Assembly: GCA_902728285.1 (NCBI GenBank)
Contig: CACVBU010000381.1
Coordinates: forward strand, 26,245-90,244
DNA length: 64,000 nucleotides
Direction of reading: 5' to 3'
Source: Clytia hemisphaerica
Lineage: Eukaryota; Cnidaria; Hydrozoa; Leptothecata; Clytiidae
Part shown: piece by piece, positions 23,612 through 33,603 of the stretch
Numbering within the stretch: the stretch's first letter is position 1
How the letters are laid out: each line of letters starts with the position of its first letter
Notes under the pieces: model-generated
The model's input: the letters and a program-made list of their open reading frames with translations, nothing else
What the model was told of the DNA's origin: nothing
The model's database searches: none
Program-made: the position numbers and the translations under genes

Positions 23612-23756
23612 CTATAAAAAGAAAAGAGAAAGATCAGTAAATGATACAGTTTTCAGTGAGAAAATGATAGCTGCTACAGGCAAGATAGAAGTAAATTTGA
23701 AGAATACTTACAAATACTAAAATGTGGCAACCTCAAATAATAGGCCTTGTGTCAGT

Positions 23757-23886
23757 ATGTTGTTTGTCATGTAACAGTGTCTTCTGTCTTATAATTTTAA
23801 GTAAGTTGTTTGTCATGTAACAGTGTCTTGTCTTATAATGGTTCAGTAAGTTGTTTGTCATGTACCAGTGTCTATGTCTTATAATG
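23757..23886. repeat. Tandem repeat, about 45 bp, three units
   Basis: TTGTTTGTCATGTAACAGTG recurs at 23760 and 23806 and, with one change, at 23851; each is followed by TGTCTTATAAT. Confidence 0.85.
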
Positions 23887-24309
23887 TCAAATCAATGTAA
23901 ATGTTGCAGGCCTCCCAGCCAATTTTTGCCATTTAGTTAGTAAAATTGGGATGTCTGGTGGTCCTGCTGTTGAAGTCAGTGTGTGTGAAGTGTTGAAGTA
24001 GGTTCTGAAAGATGAAAAATTTAAAAGTATATAGGCTTCACCACTGACTTTCATGATGAAGCATGGACTGAATACAGTAAAAAGTACTTGAAATATTTTT
24101 TAAAGGCATATCTTTTCATAATTTCTGGAGATCCTTTCACATTTTGCCATGATTTCTTTAAGTCGTTTTTTCTTACTTTTGTTAGTCTTAGCTATTTTGA
24201 AAAAACCTAAACATAAGAAAAGTTTAATATCATGTGACAATGTATCCAAATAATGATATAAAGTATTTTAGTGAGCAGGAAGTACTTTTACGTGAAGACA
24301 AAAATTATA
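23887..24309. other. Mostly unexplained; possible lysine-rich exon on the minus strand
   Basis: About 24200-24115 (minus) reads AKTNKSKKKRLKEIMAKCER after a TTTTCAAAATAG acceptor. It could be an upstream exon of the zinc-finger gene or of the phosphatase fragment, but no donor was found. Confidence 0.2.
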
Positions 24310-24758
24310 AAGTCATATCGCTGCCAGATACTCAGTGATTCATTGACCAAAAATTTAGAACAGTTGCGCTTTTTGCGTGTCGCATTGAGCTCGTACTGAA
24401 CAATATTTTCTACGGCTTTTTTTTGCATTCATCACTCCCCATAATCCATCGCTGGCAAGTATAATGAACTTGTTCTTCTTGGTAGTGTCCTCTAAATCGA
24501 TATGGTCGACGTTTGGATCAGGTGAAACGATGAATTTTTCGGAAGATTCGTCATAGCTCCAAAAGTTACCTAGTGACCTTGAGACAGCCAGAAAAGGATG
24601 ATATTCGTAACGAGGACCCAAGGAGGAGTGCTCGAGTGGTTCAGCTTGACATCACGTTTCCAAACCAACCTTGGGGGCACCATTTCCATCAGCAACACGT
24701 CCTCCTAGCTGTCCAATCCTTGTTTTTTCTCGAACACTGTCAGGTGTAAGGTCAACGG
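24310..24758 (-). pseudogene. PPM1D-like PP2C phosphatase fragment, broken
   Basis: Reads ELTVDLTPDSVREKTRIGQL, then GGRVADGNGAPKVGLET, an in-frame TGA (24652-24654), ten codons, then HPFLAVSRSLGNFWSYD, VSPDPNVDHIDLED and FIILASDGLWGVMNA. These are the core PP2C motifs (metal-binding D in SDGLW) in the order found in PPM1D-type Ser/Thr phosphatases. A run of eight A residues after the MNA codons shifts the frame; one base fewer would restore AVENIVQYELN, then FLVNESLSIW. Two lesions, and the 5' side abuts repeat B at about 24760, so this is a pseudogene piece, or a real exon carrying assembly errors. The first half of the domain is absent. Confidence 0.75.
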
Positions 24759-24759
24759 T

Positions 24760-24866
24760 TAGTTCTTGATCTTTATGGAAACAACTGATAGAAAAAATTA
24801 TTTCTAGGGATAGAGTTTTCAGATTTTCTTTTAATAAGGTGTTTGTTTTTTGGGTATTTAAGATAT
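24760..24866 (-). repeat. Repeat B, left part, split by PLE-B
   Basis: Reverse complement of about 36735-36823. The right part is at 26697-26783. The intact copy at 36645-36823 provides the unoccupied site. Confidence 0.85.
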
Positions 24867-24905
24867 AATCAAAAATATATTTCAAAACCAAAAAATTTAA
24901 AAATC

Positions 24906-24944
24906 CATAACTCGGAGTTTCATGCTCTAAGCAATCATCAGATG
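24906..24944 (-). ncRNA. Hammerhead-like motif, PLE-B minus arm
   Basis: Minus strand: CAT-CTGATGA, stem II TGCT-TAG-AGCA (after a U-U pair), GAA, stem III ACT-CCG-AGT, then U and ATG closing stem I. Core bases CUGAUGA and GAA(A) are all present and both inner stems form. Confidence 0.6.
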
Positions 24945-25038
24945 TAACTAAAAAATTAAAAAGCTGTGCGAAAACATATGTTACAAAGTTGGTAAAATGC
25001 TGATTAAAAAGTCGTAAAAAAGTGATAAAATCGTAAAA

Positions 25039-25620
25039 CTATGAATTGTCACGAAGGACATCAAATGTGTCCGGAGGGACGTCTTTAAAGTTTTTTAAAA
25101 AGAATTTGCTCATATGACGGCACGTGGAGATTAGTTCGGTTCTTTTGTTTATAAGTTTGTCTTTGGAAGTAATTATGTGGTACTTTTCGGTCATGCAAAG
25201 GTTGCACGATTTGCCCCCATTTGAATAGGGTTTGCATGATCGATGACTTTCCAGGATAACAGGGGCGAAATGTTTTTGCGCTGTAGTTTCCATACGTGCT
25301 TTGAAAGTTCAGTGGAATTCTCTTTTTCCTCATACCTAAAAGTATGTTTGTGTTGGTTCCATCTCGTTTTGAATGTATTTTCGGTAAGGCCGATGTAGTT
25401 GACACCCTCGTCGTCTGGGGAGGATTTTACCGTGCATTGGTATATTAAATGCTTATCCAGACAGTTTCCGTTTAGAGGACATTCATTTTTTGCACGACAG
25501 TTGCAGGTTTCATGGGTGGTATCATTGGCTGTTTTGCGGTTGAGAACTTTTCTATTATGGGATGAAATAATGCTCGAGACATTTGGGAGGCAGCTGTAGC
25601 TGACCTTGAGGTTATTTCTA
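25039..25620 (-). pseudogene. PLE-B GIY-YIG endonuclease, minus arm
   Basis: Starts within the linker (VSYSCLPNVSSIISSHNRKV), then a cysteine cluster (CNCRAKNECPLNGNC), then the GIY-YIG core (VNYIGLTENTFKTRWNQHKH). It stays in frame through NSTELSKHVWKL and then loses one A near 25235 (GCAAACCC). The remainder (KPYSNGGKSCNLCMTEKYHI and LINKRTELISTCRH) is in another frame. The family enzyme nicks target DNA for retrotransposition. The arm is 5'-truncated at the palindrome boundary. Confidence 0.85.
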
Positions 25621-25639
25621 GGTTGTTTCCTCTAACAAA

Positions 25640-26455
25640 TCGATATTTAAACGAGCTTCTGCACTTTATAACGACGCACTAAGTAGCAGCGGGTACAAGT
25701 CAAAACTCGAATTCAAGAAGAAAACAATCAACAAAAAGAAGAAAAACAGAAAACGTAAAATCATCTGGTTTAATCCGCCATTCAATCTCAACGTCAGAAC
25801 CGATGTCGCAAAACGTTTCCTATCAATCGTGAGCAAAAACTTTCCCAAAACGCACAGGTTACACAAGCTGTTCAATAGAAATAACCTCAAGGTCAGCTAC
25901 AGCTGCCTCCCAAATGTCTCGAGCATTATTTCATCCCATAATAGAAAAGTTCTCAACCGCAAAACAGCCAATGATACCACCCATGAAACCTGCAACTGTC
26001 GTGCAAAAAATGAATGTCCTCTAAACGGAAACTGTCTGGATAAGCATTTAATATACCAATGCACGGTAAAATCCTCCCCAGACGACGAGGGTGTCAACTA
26101 CATCGGCCTTACCGAAAATACATTCAAAACGAGATGGAACCAACACAAACATACTTTTAGGTATGAGGAAAAGAGAATTCCACTGAACTTTCAAAGCACG
26201 TATGGAAACTACAGCGCAAAAACATTTCGCCCCTGTTATCCTGGAAAGTCATCGATCATGCAAAACCCTATTCAAATGGGGGCAAATCGTGCAACCTTTG
26301 CATGACCGAAAAGTACCACATAATTACTTCCAAAGACAAACTTATAAACAAAAGAACCGAACTAATCTCCACGTGCCGTCATATGAGCAAATTCTTTTTA
26401 AAAAACTTTTAAAGACGTCCCTCCGGACACATTTGATGTCCTTCGTGACAATTCA
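25640..26455 (+). pseudogene. PLE-B linker plus GIY-YIG endonuclease, plus arm
   Basis: Longer than the minus arm: it includes KRKIIWFNPPFNLNV and the basic stretch before VSYSCLPNVSS, then the cysteine cluster and VNYIGLTENTFKTRWNQHKH. It lost one A near 26170, which pushes NSTELSKHVWKL out of frame, but it keeps the A that the minus arm lost. The C-terminal block with LINKRTELISTCRH is present. RT sequences that should precede it are absent. Confidence 0.85.
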
Positions 26456-26552
26456 TAGTTTTACGATTTTATCACTTTTTTACGACTTTTTAATCAGCAT
26501 TTTACCAACTTTGTAACATATGTTTTCGCACAGCTTTTTAATTTTTTAGTTA

Positions 26553-26591
26553 CATCTGATGATTGCTTAGAGCATGAAACCCCGAGTTATG
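26553..26591 (+). ncRNA. Hammerhead-like motif, PLE-B plus arm, weakened
   Basis: Same motif as 24906-24944 but stem III reads ACC-CCG-AGT, replacing a U-A pair by C-A. Probably inactive. Confidence 0.5.
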
Positions 26592-26696
26592 GATTTTTAA
26601 ATTTTTTGGTTTTGAAATATATTTTTGATTAAAGAAGCTCTACTCCTGGTTGGTTTTATCGAGCACTCTTTGAATATGATTTCACCTTATTTGATT

Positions 26697-26783
26697 GGTA
26701 TTTAAGATATATATTTATTATAGATTTTCCTCGAGAATTGTTTGTTGTTGTTAGAGGATGTCTCCTCTATTTTAGATATATAT
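26697..26783 (-). repeat. Repeat B, right part
   Basis: Continues repeat B after PLE-B and contains the 7-bp hairpin TAGAGGA-TGTC-TCCTCTA. It matches 36645-36735 in reverse complement. Confidence 0.85.
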
Positions 26784-26895
26784 AGTATGAAAAAATAAAA
26801 TGTTTTCTCCTGTCAGAACTACAAACAACAAAGAGTGGCCGAATTCTTTTTCCTCTTAGAGAGACTATGTTGCAATGAAAGGGTAATATATATAT

Positions 26896-27117
26896 AGTCT
26901 AGAAGTATAAAACCTTCAACTACTCAGAATGGAAACATTAAAGACAAAAACCCACAAAACAAAAAGACAATACAAATACAACAAAAATCTAGAATGAACA
27001 TTCACAGAAAATCAATCAGGTTGGAGTAGAAAAGGAAAATATGATGACATAGAAATCCGTCAATGTAAAACTAGTGATCTAAAATGACTTTAAGGAAGAA
27101 AGTAACTCAATATGAGT
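26896..27117 (+). repeat. Dispersed repeat R, copy R1 (5' part)
   Basis: Starts AGTCTAGAAGTATAAAACC directly after a TA run and ends at CAATATGAGT, followed by another TA run. Near identical to R2, R3 and R4 over this stretch. Confidence 0.9.
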
Positions 27118-27237
27118 ATAGATATATATATATACTATGTTTTCCGAAGGCGACTGAGTGTGGGCCCTTAAACACGTGGAAAGTCACTATGCCAGTCACA
27201 AGTCTGGGACTTCGGGTTTTGTTTTGTTTATGTATCC

Positions 27238-27269
<32 letters not shown>

Positions 27270-27665
27270 TTTGATGTGTTTGCTTTTGTATTTGTCCCCA
27301 TTTTGTATGTATTTTGATGAACTTCAGGAAGTGTGTTTATCAAAAAAGTTTTTTGCAATTCATTGTTTCTCCACTATTACTATTCTTCTATCTTCATTTG
27401 GATTAGGTTTTTCTTTCACATACCACTATTTAAATTCCCTTTAACTTTTTGCTAAATTACCCTCTGTTTCGGAATGATTAAAAAATAAAAAATACCAAAA
27501 AAATCGTAAATACACACAATTAACAAAAATATTCTTAACTTTTTTCGTTTTTATCAGTTTGAGTTATTTATATATCAATACTTTTCTTTCTCTAAAATGA
27601 CAGATATTACATATCTTCACTATATATATATATATAGTATGTAAAATCAAATTGTAAAATCAAAT
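27118..27665. other. Unexplained leader upstream of Naiad-type copy 1
   Basis: Contains a run of about 26 T (27238-27262), two TA runs and an inverted pair CCGAAG/CTTCGG (about 27141 and 27209) enclosing about 60 bases. It may be the element 5' UTR. No gene. Confidence 0.35.
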
Positions 27666-29728
27666 ATGACTGGCAGAGTCCATGCACTTGATGTTGATGT
27701 GGATAACATTAATTGCAAAGTGCAAAATTATGTTTATGTTCTTCAGTGTTCGTCTTGTTTTGTCCAATATGTTGGTGAAAGTGCTGTCTCTCTTAATCTT
27801 AGAATGAATATTCACAGAAAAGGAAAATCAGGTTGTGAAATTTCCATTGATCACTATAAGAATGTGTGTCCCGGTGCTACTTTTACCATCCAGATTCTTG
27901 AACTTTTGCCCGGTGATGGTTATTTAAATGGGAAAATTGATCCTGCAATGTTAAAACTTCGACTAGAAAGAGAAGATCATTGGATAAAAACTTTACGATC
28001 TATTTATCCATATGGTTTGAATGAGCGAGTAAAATCTATGAACAAGGACATTCCGGCTGGGAAATTATTTCCACCTCTTCCCAGACATGGCACTAAGTTT
28101 GTTGAGCACCGTTACCGCTCCAAAGTTAAGGCTAGGATCTCTGATCTAGATTCTCTTGTTCATTCCATTTTTTCTTTTTCTCCGGAAGAACGTTCCAAGA
28201 AATGTCGCATTTTGTTTGATAGGCTTCGACAGTCAAATTTACGAAAACTTGCAGAACAAGCTAGCACTTCACTTTTTTCTTGCGAAAGTCATCTGAAAAG
28301 ATGGTATGAATTATTGATCGATACTTTTCTCACGAAGACTATGAAAATTGATAAAGCTAATGTTAAGAAATCTCCTTCCCACATCCTTCCTATTTATTTC
28401 CACAATAAAGGTCTTGAGTTTATTCAGCTCAAAAATATTCTTCGCAAGCCTTGTGTGAATTCCAAACTTCCTGAAATACTTCAAAAAGATCCACCATCGA
28501 TTGTTTACTCTTTAACTCCTACGATTAGAAATAAAATCTTTAATTATAAAGAAACTGTAAATTCCATCAATACAGCAGATTTAGAAACTTTTGGCACCAA
28601 CCTTCCATCTTGTGAGTGTCACGATTCTCCTTTTATTGATCTAGACCATGGTCATGTCATGACCGGAGATTAAGTTTCATTAAAAATAACCATTTGCGAA
28701 AATTGATATCCAAGGGACCAAATTATCGTGAACCTCGAAATATCAATTGGAATAAATGCAGAGATGTTATTTCTAGTGGTCTGGATAGTTTTGTGAATAA
28801 AACTTCAGCCAAAATTAATGAGAATGACGAAAACTTTCTTCAATGGAAAGTTGAAGTGTTAAAACAGGTGGATAAAAAGATAAAGTTTTTGAAAAAGAAG
28901 ATCAGGTACAATAAAGTGAGCTATGTGCTCAAAAGACAAGATGTTACTGATTATTTGAATGTTTTACACACTAATTTTGTTATTGTCCCCATTGATAAAG
29001 CTGCTAATAACGTTGCATTTATTTGTAAACGTTTCTATGTTGAAGTAATTTTGAAGGAGATTGGGATTTTGGGTGCAGGAAATGAAACATACATTAGAGT
29101 TAATCAGAATAAAGCAGAAATGGTGAATGAAAATGTTCGTTTTTCTAAACGTTTTGGTCTTGCTGTTTCTGAGAAGGACTTGGATCTTCCATGTATCTAT
29201 TGGACTCCAAAGAAACACAAGACTCCTACTGGTAAACGTTTCATTATCGCTTCAAAACATTGTTCCACCAAACTGATTTCTAGATCTGTCAGTCTAGTTT
29301 TTAAGCTTGTTTACAGACAAGTTGAAAATTTCCATACGAAAGCAAAGTTTTTGAGCAATTATAATAAATTTTGGGTACTTCAAAATTGTGATCCAGTACT
29401 AGATTCACTCAACCGAATCAATAAAAAGAAAAACGCCAAATCTATTTCCACCTTTGACTTTAGTACATTGTACACAAAGATTCCTCATGACAAACTGATT
29501 AAAGAACTATCAGAGGTCATTGATTTTGTATTTGATGCAGGTAACTGCAAGTTTATCGCTATTTCTAAAAATGATAAAGCGTATTGGTCAAAAACAAAAC
29601 CCAAATCTTCTGTGTCTTTTACACAGAATTCTTTGAAAACTGCTATGAAACATCTGATAAAAAATTGTTTTTTCAATGCAGGTGATATTGTTATGTGTCA
29701 AGTGATCGGGATTCTTTTGTTGGTGAAC
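27666..29728 (+). pseudogene. Naiad-type Penelope-like element, copy 1: GIY-YIG then reverse transcriptase
   Basis: Two consecutive frames (27666-28673 and 28694-29737) form one protein. The N-terminal GIY-YIG has NYVYVLQCSSCFVQYVGES, then LRMNIHRKGKSGCEI and EREDHWIKTLRSIYPYGLNE. It is followed by a long linker, a cysteine-histidine site (SCECHDSPFIDLDHGHVMTGD) and the RT: FVIVPIDKAANNVAFICK, LPCIYWTPKKHKTPTGKRFI, motif A STFDFSTLYTKIPHDKL. A one-base deletion at about 28671 (GATTAAG against GATTTAAG in copy 2) causes the break. After MCQVIGI the rest of the RT is deleted through ATTCTT microhomology to TTTTGTTGGTGAACT. The endonuclease-first order is that of the Naiad/Chlamys PLE clade, not canonical Penelope. 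The 5' end is probably truncated. Confidence 0.82.
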
Positions 29729-29738
29729 TGTAGTTGAA

Positions 29739-30058
29739 GGTTTTATACTTCAACTACTCAAAATGGAAACAATAAAGACAAAAACCCACAAAACAAAAAG
29801 ACAATACAAATACAACAAAAATCTAGAATGAACATTCACAGAAAATCAATCAGGTTGGAGTAGAAAAGGAAAATATGATGACATAGAAATCCGTCAATGT
29901 AAAACTAGTGATCTAAAATGACTTTAAGGAAGAAAGTAACTCAATATGAGTTAAGATGGAATGAAGTAACTCAGTATGAGTCAAAAAATATTTCAAGAAA
30001 ACACATTATCTGTTCCTCAGTTTTCGACCTACACAGGATTTCGGCCTTTTACGAAAAT
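29739..30058 (+). repeat. Dispersed repeat R, copy R2
   Basis: Joined directly to the deleted end of Naiad-type copy 1 through a 9-bp hairpin (GTAGTTGAA...TTCAACTAC, 29730-29757). It ends at GAAAATATCC, where Naiad-type copy 2 begins. Confidence 0.85.
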
Positions 30059-31202
30059 ATCCAAAATTTATTATAATTGCTCAAAAACTTTGCTTTCGTA
30101 TGGAAATTTTCAACTTGTCTGTAAACAAGCTTAAAAACTAGACTGACAGATCTAGAAATCAGTTTGGTGGAACAATGTTTTGAAGCGATAATGAAACGTT
30201 TACCAGTAGGAGTCTTGTGTTTCTTTGGAGTCCAATAGATACATGGAAGATCCAAGTCCTTCTCAGAAACAGCAAGACCAAAACGTTTAGAAAAACGAAC
30301 ATTTTCATTCACCATTTCTGCTTTATTCTGATTAACTCTAATGTATGTTTCATTTCCTGCACCCAAAATCCCAATCTCCTTCAAAATTACTTCAACATAG
30401 AAACGTTTACAAATAAATGCAACGTTATTAGCAGCTTTATCAATGGGGACAATAACAAAATTAGTGTGTAAAACATTCAAATAATCAATAACATCTTGTC
30501 TTTTGAGCACAGAGCTCACTTTATTGTACCTGATCTTCTTTTTCAAAAATTTTATCTTTTTATCCACCTGTTTTAACACTTCAACTTTCCATTGAAGAAA
30601 GTTTTCGTCAGTCTCATTAATTTTGGCTGAAGTTTTATTCACAAAACTATCCAGACCACTAGAAATAACATCTCTGCATTTATTCCAATTGATATTTCGA
30701 GGTTCACGATAATTTGGTCCCTTGGATATCAATTTTCGCAAATGATTATTTTTAATGAAACTTAAATCTCCGGTCATGATATGACCATGGTCTAGATCAA
30801 TAAAAGGAGAATCGTGACACTCACAAGATGGAAGGTTGGTGCCAAAAGTTTCTAAATCTGCTGTATTGATGGAATTTACAGTTTCTTTATAATTAAAGAT
30901 TTTATTTCTAATCGTAGGAGTTAAAGAGTAAACAATCGATGGTGGATCTTTTTGAAGTTTTTCAGGGAGTTTGGAATTCACACAAGACTTTCGAAGAATA
31001 TTTTTGAGCTGAATAAACTCAAGACCTTTATTGTGGAAATAAATAGGAAGGATGTGGGAAGGAGATTTCTTAACATTAGCTTTATCAATTTTCATAGTCT
31101 TCGTAAGAAAAGTATCGATCAATAATTCATACCATCTTTTCAGATGGCTTTCGCAAGAAAAAAGTGAAGTGCTAGCTTGTTCTGCAAGTTTTCGTAAATT
31201 TG
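30059..31202 (-). pseudogene. Naiad-type Penelope-like element, copy 2 (internal fragment)
   Basis: Matches copy 1 from about 28231 to 29371, inverted. One uninterrupted 357-codon frame (31122-30049) covers the linker, the cysteine-histidine site and the front of the RT. It reads straight through the position where copy 1 is broken, showing that the copy 1 stop is a one-base deletion rather than a recoded codon. It lacks the GIY-YIG domain (cut at 31202 beside a TA run) and the RT after LSNYNKFW (cut at 30059). Confidence 0.85.
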
Positions 31203-31214
31203 ACAGATATATAT

Positions 31215-31957
31215 AGTCTAGAAGTATAAAACCTTCAACTACTCAAAATGGAAACAATAAAGACAAAAACCCACAAAAACAAAAAGACAATACAAATACA
31301 ACAAAAATCTAGAATGAACATTCACAGAAAATCAATCAGGTTGGAGTAGAAAAGGAAAATATGATGACATAGAAATCCGTCAATGTAAAACTAGTGATCT
31401 AAAATGACTTTAAGGAAGAAAGTAACTCAATATGAGTTAAGATGGAAAGAAGTAACTCAATATGAGTCAAAAAATATTTCAAAAAAAAAAAAAAAAACAC
31501 ATTATCTGTTCCTCAGTTTTCGACCTACACAGGATTTCGGCCATTTGTGAAAATATCCTCCTATATGATGGAAATAGGGTTGTGTAGGTAGGCCAAGCAG
31601 TGTTATCTAGACACCACCACAGATAAAAAGATGTAAAAAGATGTGTTTAGTGAAAGTATGAAACGCGCGCAAATATTAAATAAACTAAAACTTAAACTCC
31701 ACGGAACCAGCCGAAGAAACTAAAATAACAATGAAAAAAGAAGTGTACTTTCTACTAGACAAAGTTGCCACACCTTTGACACGTTTCTGCCACAACGTTG
31801 TAGAAAGCATACTAGATGGGAAGGAACTGGGATTGGATCGCCACTATCCAACCCTGTGGCTCTCACACACATTTTACAGTTCAAAGAAGAAGATGGAAAG
31901 AGTGGGAAAAGAATGAGAATTTAAAAAAATCGGACTATAACCCGGTTCGAAGCCCCG
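31215..31957 (+). repeat. Dispersed repeat R, copy R3 (longest, about 745 bp)
   Basis: Best view of the R consensus: AGTCTAGAAGTATAAAACC start, AAAGACAATACAAATACAAC, two degenerate GAAAGAAGTAACTCAATATGAG blocks, CAGTTTTCGACCTACACAGG, AGGTAGGCCAAGCAGTG, CACCTTTGACACGTTTCTGC, ending near AACCCGGTTCGAAGCCC. Non-coding; function unknown. No TIR or LTR structure. Confidence 0.85.
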
Positions 31958-31959
31958 TA

Positions 31960-33381
31960 CACCGTGACCGCTCACCGCAAGAGCTGGCGAACGAGTGAAT
32001 CTTGAGAGAGTTGAAATCTTGAAAATTCTGAAAAATGACGAACTATAACCCGTCGAAGACTGTAATCTAACTTTGCGTTTTCAGCACCTTGACATCGCAT
32101 TCTTTGTATAAAAACTTTGGCTTTAACTTTCAAGTCCTCGAAAAGTAACGTAGAACGAGCAATCCTGAGAAGTTCACCAACAAAAGAAGAATAAAAAATC
32201 GATTCTGGCAAGTTGCTATCTCTATGTGGCATTCGGACTATGGAAAAAGGAAATGCATCCCGCTTATCAAACAACTTATAAATAAATATCCCGTCTTTGA
32301 TGGTAATATCCAGGTTTAAAAAAGAAGCATGATTACCAGAGTGCTCAATTTTGAGTTCAAGCTCATCTGGATAGATATCTCTATACACAGACTGAAACAA
32401 GTTACCGTCATTGATAGCACACAAATCATCAATGAATCTTTTAGTCGAATGAAAATGGCGAGCCTTAACCTTATTTTCCTCAATGACTCTGCTCATATAC
32501 CTTTGTTCGTATTGGTAGAGGAAAAGATTAGCCCAAAATGGCGCCGGATCGATTCCCATGGGGGAATCCCGATCACTTGACACATAACAATATCACCTGC
32601 ATTGAAAAAACAATTTTTTATCAGATGTTTCATAGCAGTTTTCAAAGAATTCTGTGTAAAAGACACAGAAGATTTGGGTTTTGTTTTTGACCAATATGCT
32701 TTATCATTTTTAGAAATAGCGATAAACTTGCAGTTACCTGCATCAAATACAAAATCAATGACCTCTGATAGTTCTTTAATCAGTTTGTCATGAGGAATCT
32801 TGTGTACAATGTACTAAAGTCAAAGGTGGAAATAGATTTGGCGTTTTTCTTTTTATTGATTCGGTTGAGTGAATCTAGTACTGGATCACAATTTTGTAGT
32901 ACCCAAAATTTATTATAATTGCTCAAAAACTTTGCTTTTGTATGGAAATTTTCAACTTGTCTGTAAACAAGCTTAAAAACTAGACTGACAGATCTAGAAA
33001 TCAGTTTGGTGGAACAATGTTTTGAAGCGATAATGAAACGTTTACCAGTAGGAGTCTTGTGTTTCTTTGGAGTCCAATAGATACATGGAAGATCCAAGTC
33101 CTTCTCAGAAACAGCAAGACCAAAACGTTTAGAAAAACGAACATTTTCATTCACCATTTCTGCTTTATTCTGATTAACTCTAATGTATGTTTCATTTCCT
33201 GCACCCAAAATCCCAATCTCCTTCAAAATTACTTCAACATAGAAACGTTTACAAATAAATGCAACGTTATTAGCAGCTTTATCAATGGGGACAATAACAA
33301 AATTAGTGTGTAAAACATTCAAATAATCAACAACATCTTGTCTTTTGAGCACAGAGCTCACTTTATTGTACCTGATCTTTT
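31960..33381 (-). pseudogene. Naiad-type Penelope-like element, copy 3 (RT part)
   Basis: Supplies the RT C-terminal half missing from copies 1 and 2. The first frame (33361-32780) runs from the RT fingers to motif A (FDFSTLYT); a frameshift follows. The second frame (32583-31972) has motif B GIDPAPFWANLFLYQYEQRY, motif C RFIDDLCAIND and LNLDITIKDGIFIYKL, ending at a natural-looking stop near 31972. Two extra C bases (five in a row at about 32563) break the GIPMG motif. The DD pair of motif C is intact. It is cut at 33381 (AAAAGATCAGGTACAATAAA), so GIY-YIG is absent. Confidence 0.85.
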
Positions 33382-33603
33382 AATGTTTTATTATTGTGAA
33401 ACTATGTCCTTGGTTTTCCATAAGGAAAACGCCTTAGTCACAGGTTAGCGGTGCATTAAGATATCAATGGTAGCATAACTCATTTTCCTTTTCAAGTTAT
33501 ATTGGTTTAGAGTTTGGATTTTTAAGATTCATAAGATATAAGTAATCATTCATTCTCACCTTGTTCTTGTTTTTATTTGCGTCCCATGATTGGTCAATTT
33601 GGC

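Larger units (their letters stand above)
24867..26696. mobile_element. Penelope-like element B, inverted-repeat insertion
   Basis: A 1.83-kb insertion flanked by the 14-bp target duplication GGTATTTAAGATAT (24853-24866 and 26697-26710) and interrupting repeat B. It consists of two head-to-head copies of the element 3' end: a minus arm 24867-25620 and a plus arm 25876-26632. Between them lies 255 bp of extra plus-strand coding sequence, and the plus copy ends in a short tail. Each arm encodes the PLE linker and GIY-YIG endonuclease and ends in a hammerhead-like motif. No RT is present. Confidence 0.88.

Noticed and set aside
25897..26097. Matching 66-codon frames at 25399-25599 (plus) and 25897-26097 (minus) as a gene pair
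   Set aside because: They are antisense frames of the PLE-B endonuclease arms.
27141..27215. Possible hammerhead ribozyme upstream of Naiad copy 1
   Set aside because: CTGAGTG lacks the required GA of CUGANGA, and stem I does not pair next to the core.
28660..28700. Recoded stop or selenocysteine in Naiad copy 1 (Naiad elements can encode selenoproteins)
   Set aside because: The stop is TAA created by a one-base deletion; copy 2 reads through in frame.
31935..31957. B-box-like word GGTTCGAAGCC at the end of repeat R, suggesting a tRNA-derived SINE
   Set aside because: No matching A box at the right distance and no tRNA-like fold; R4 has GATTCGAAGCC instead. Kept as unclassified.
30217..33313. 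Repeated 84-codon frames (28964, 30217, 33059)
   Set aside because: All three are antisense to the same RT segment of the Naiad-type copies.
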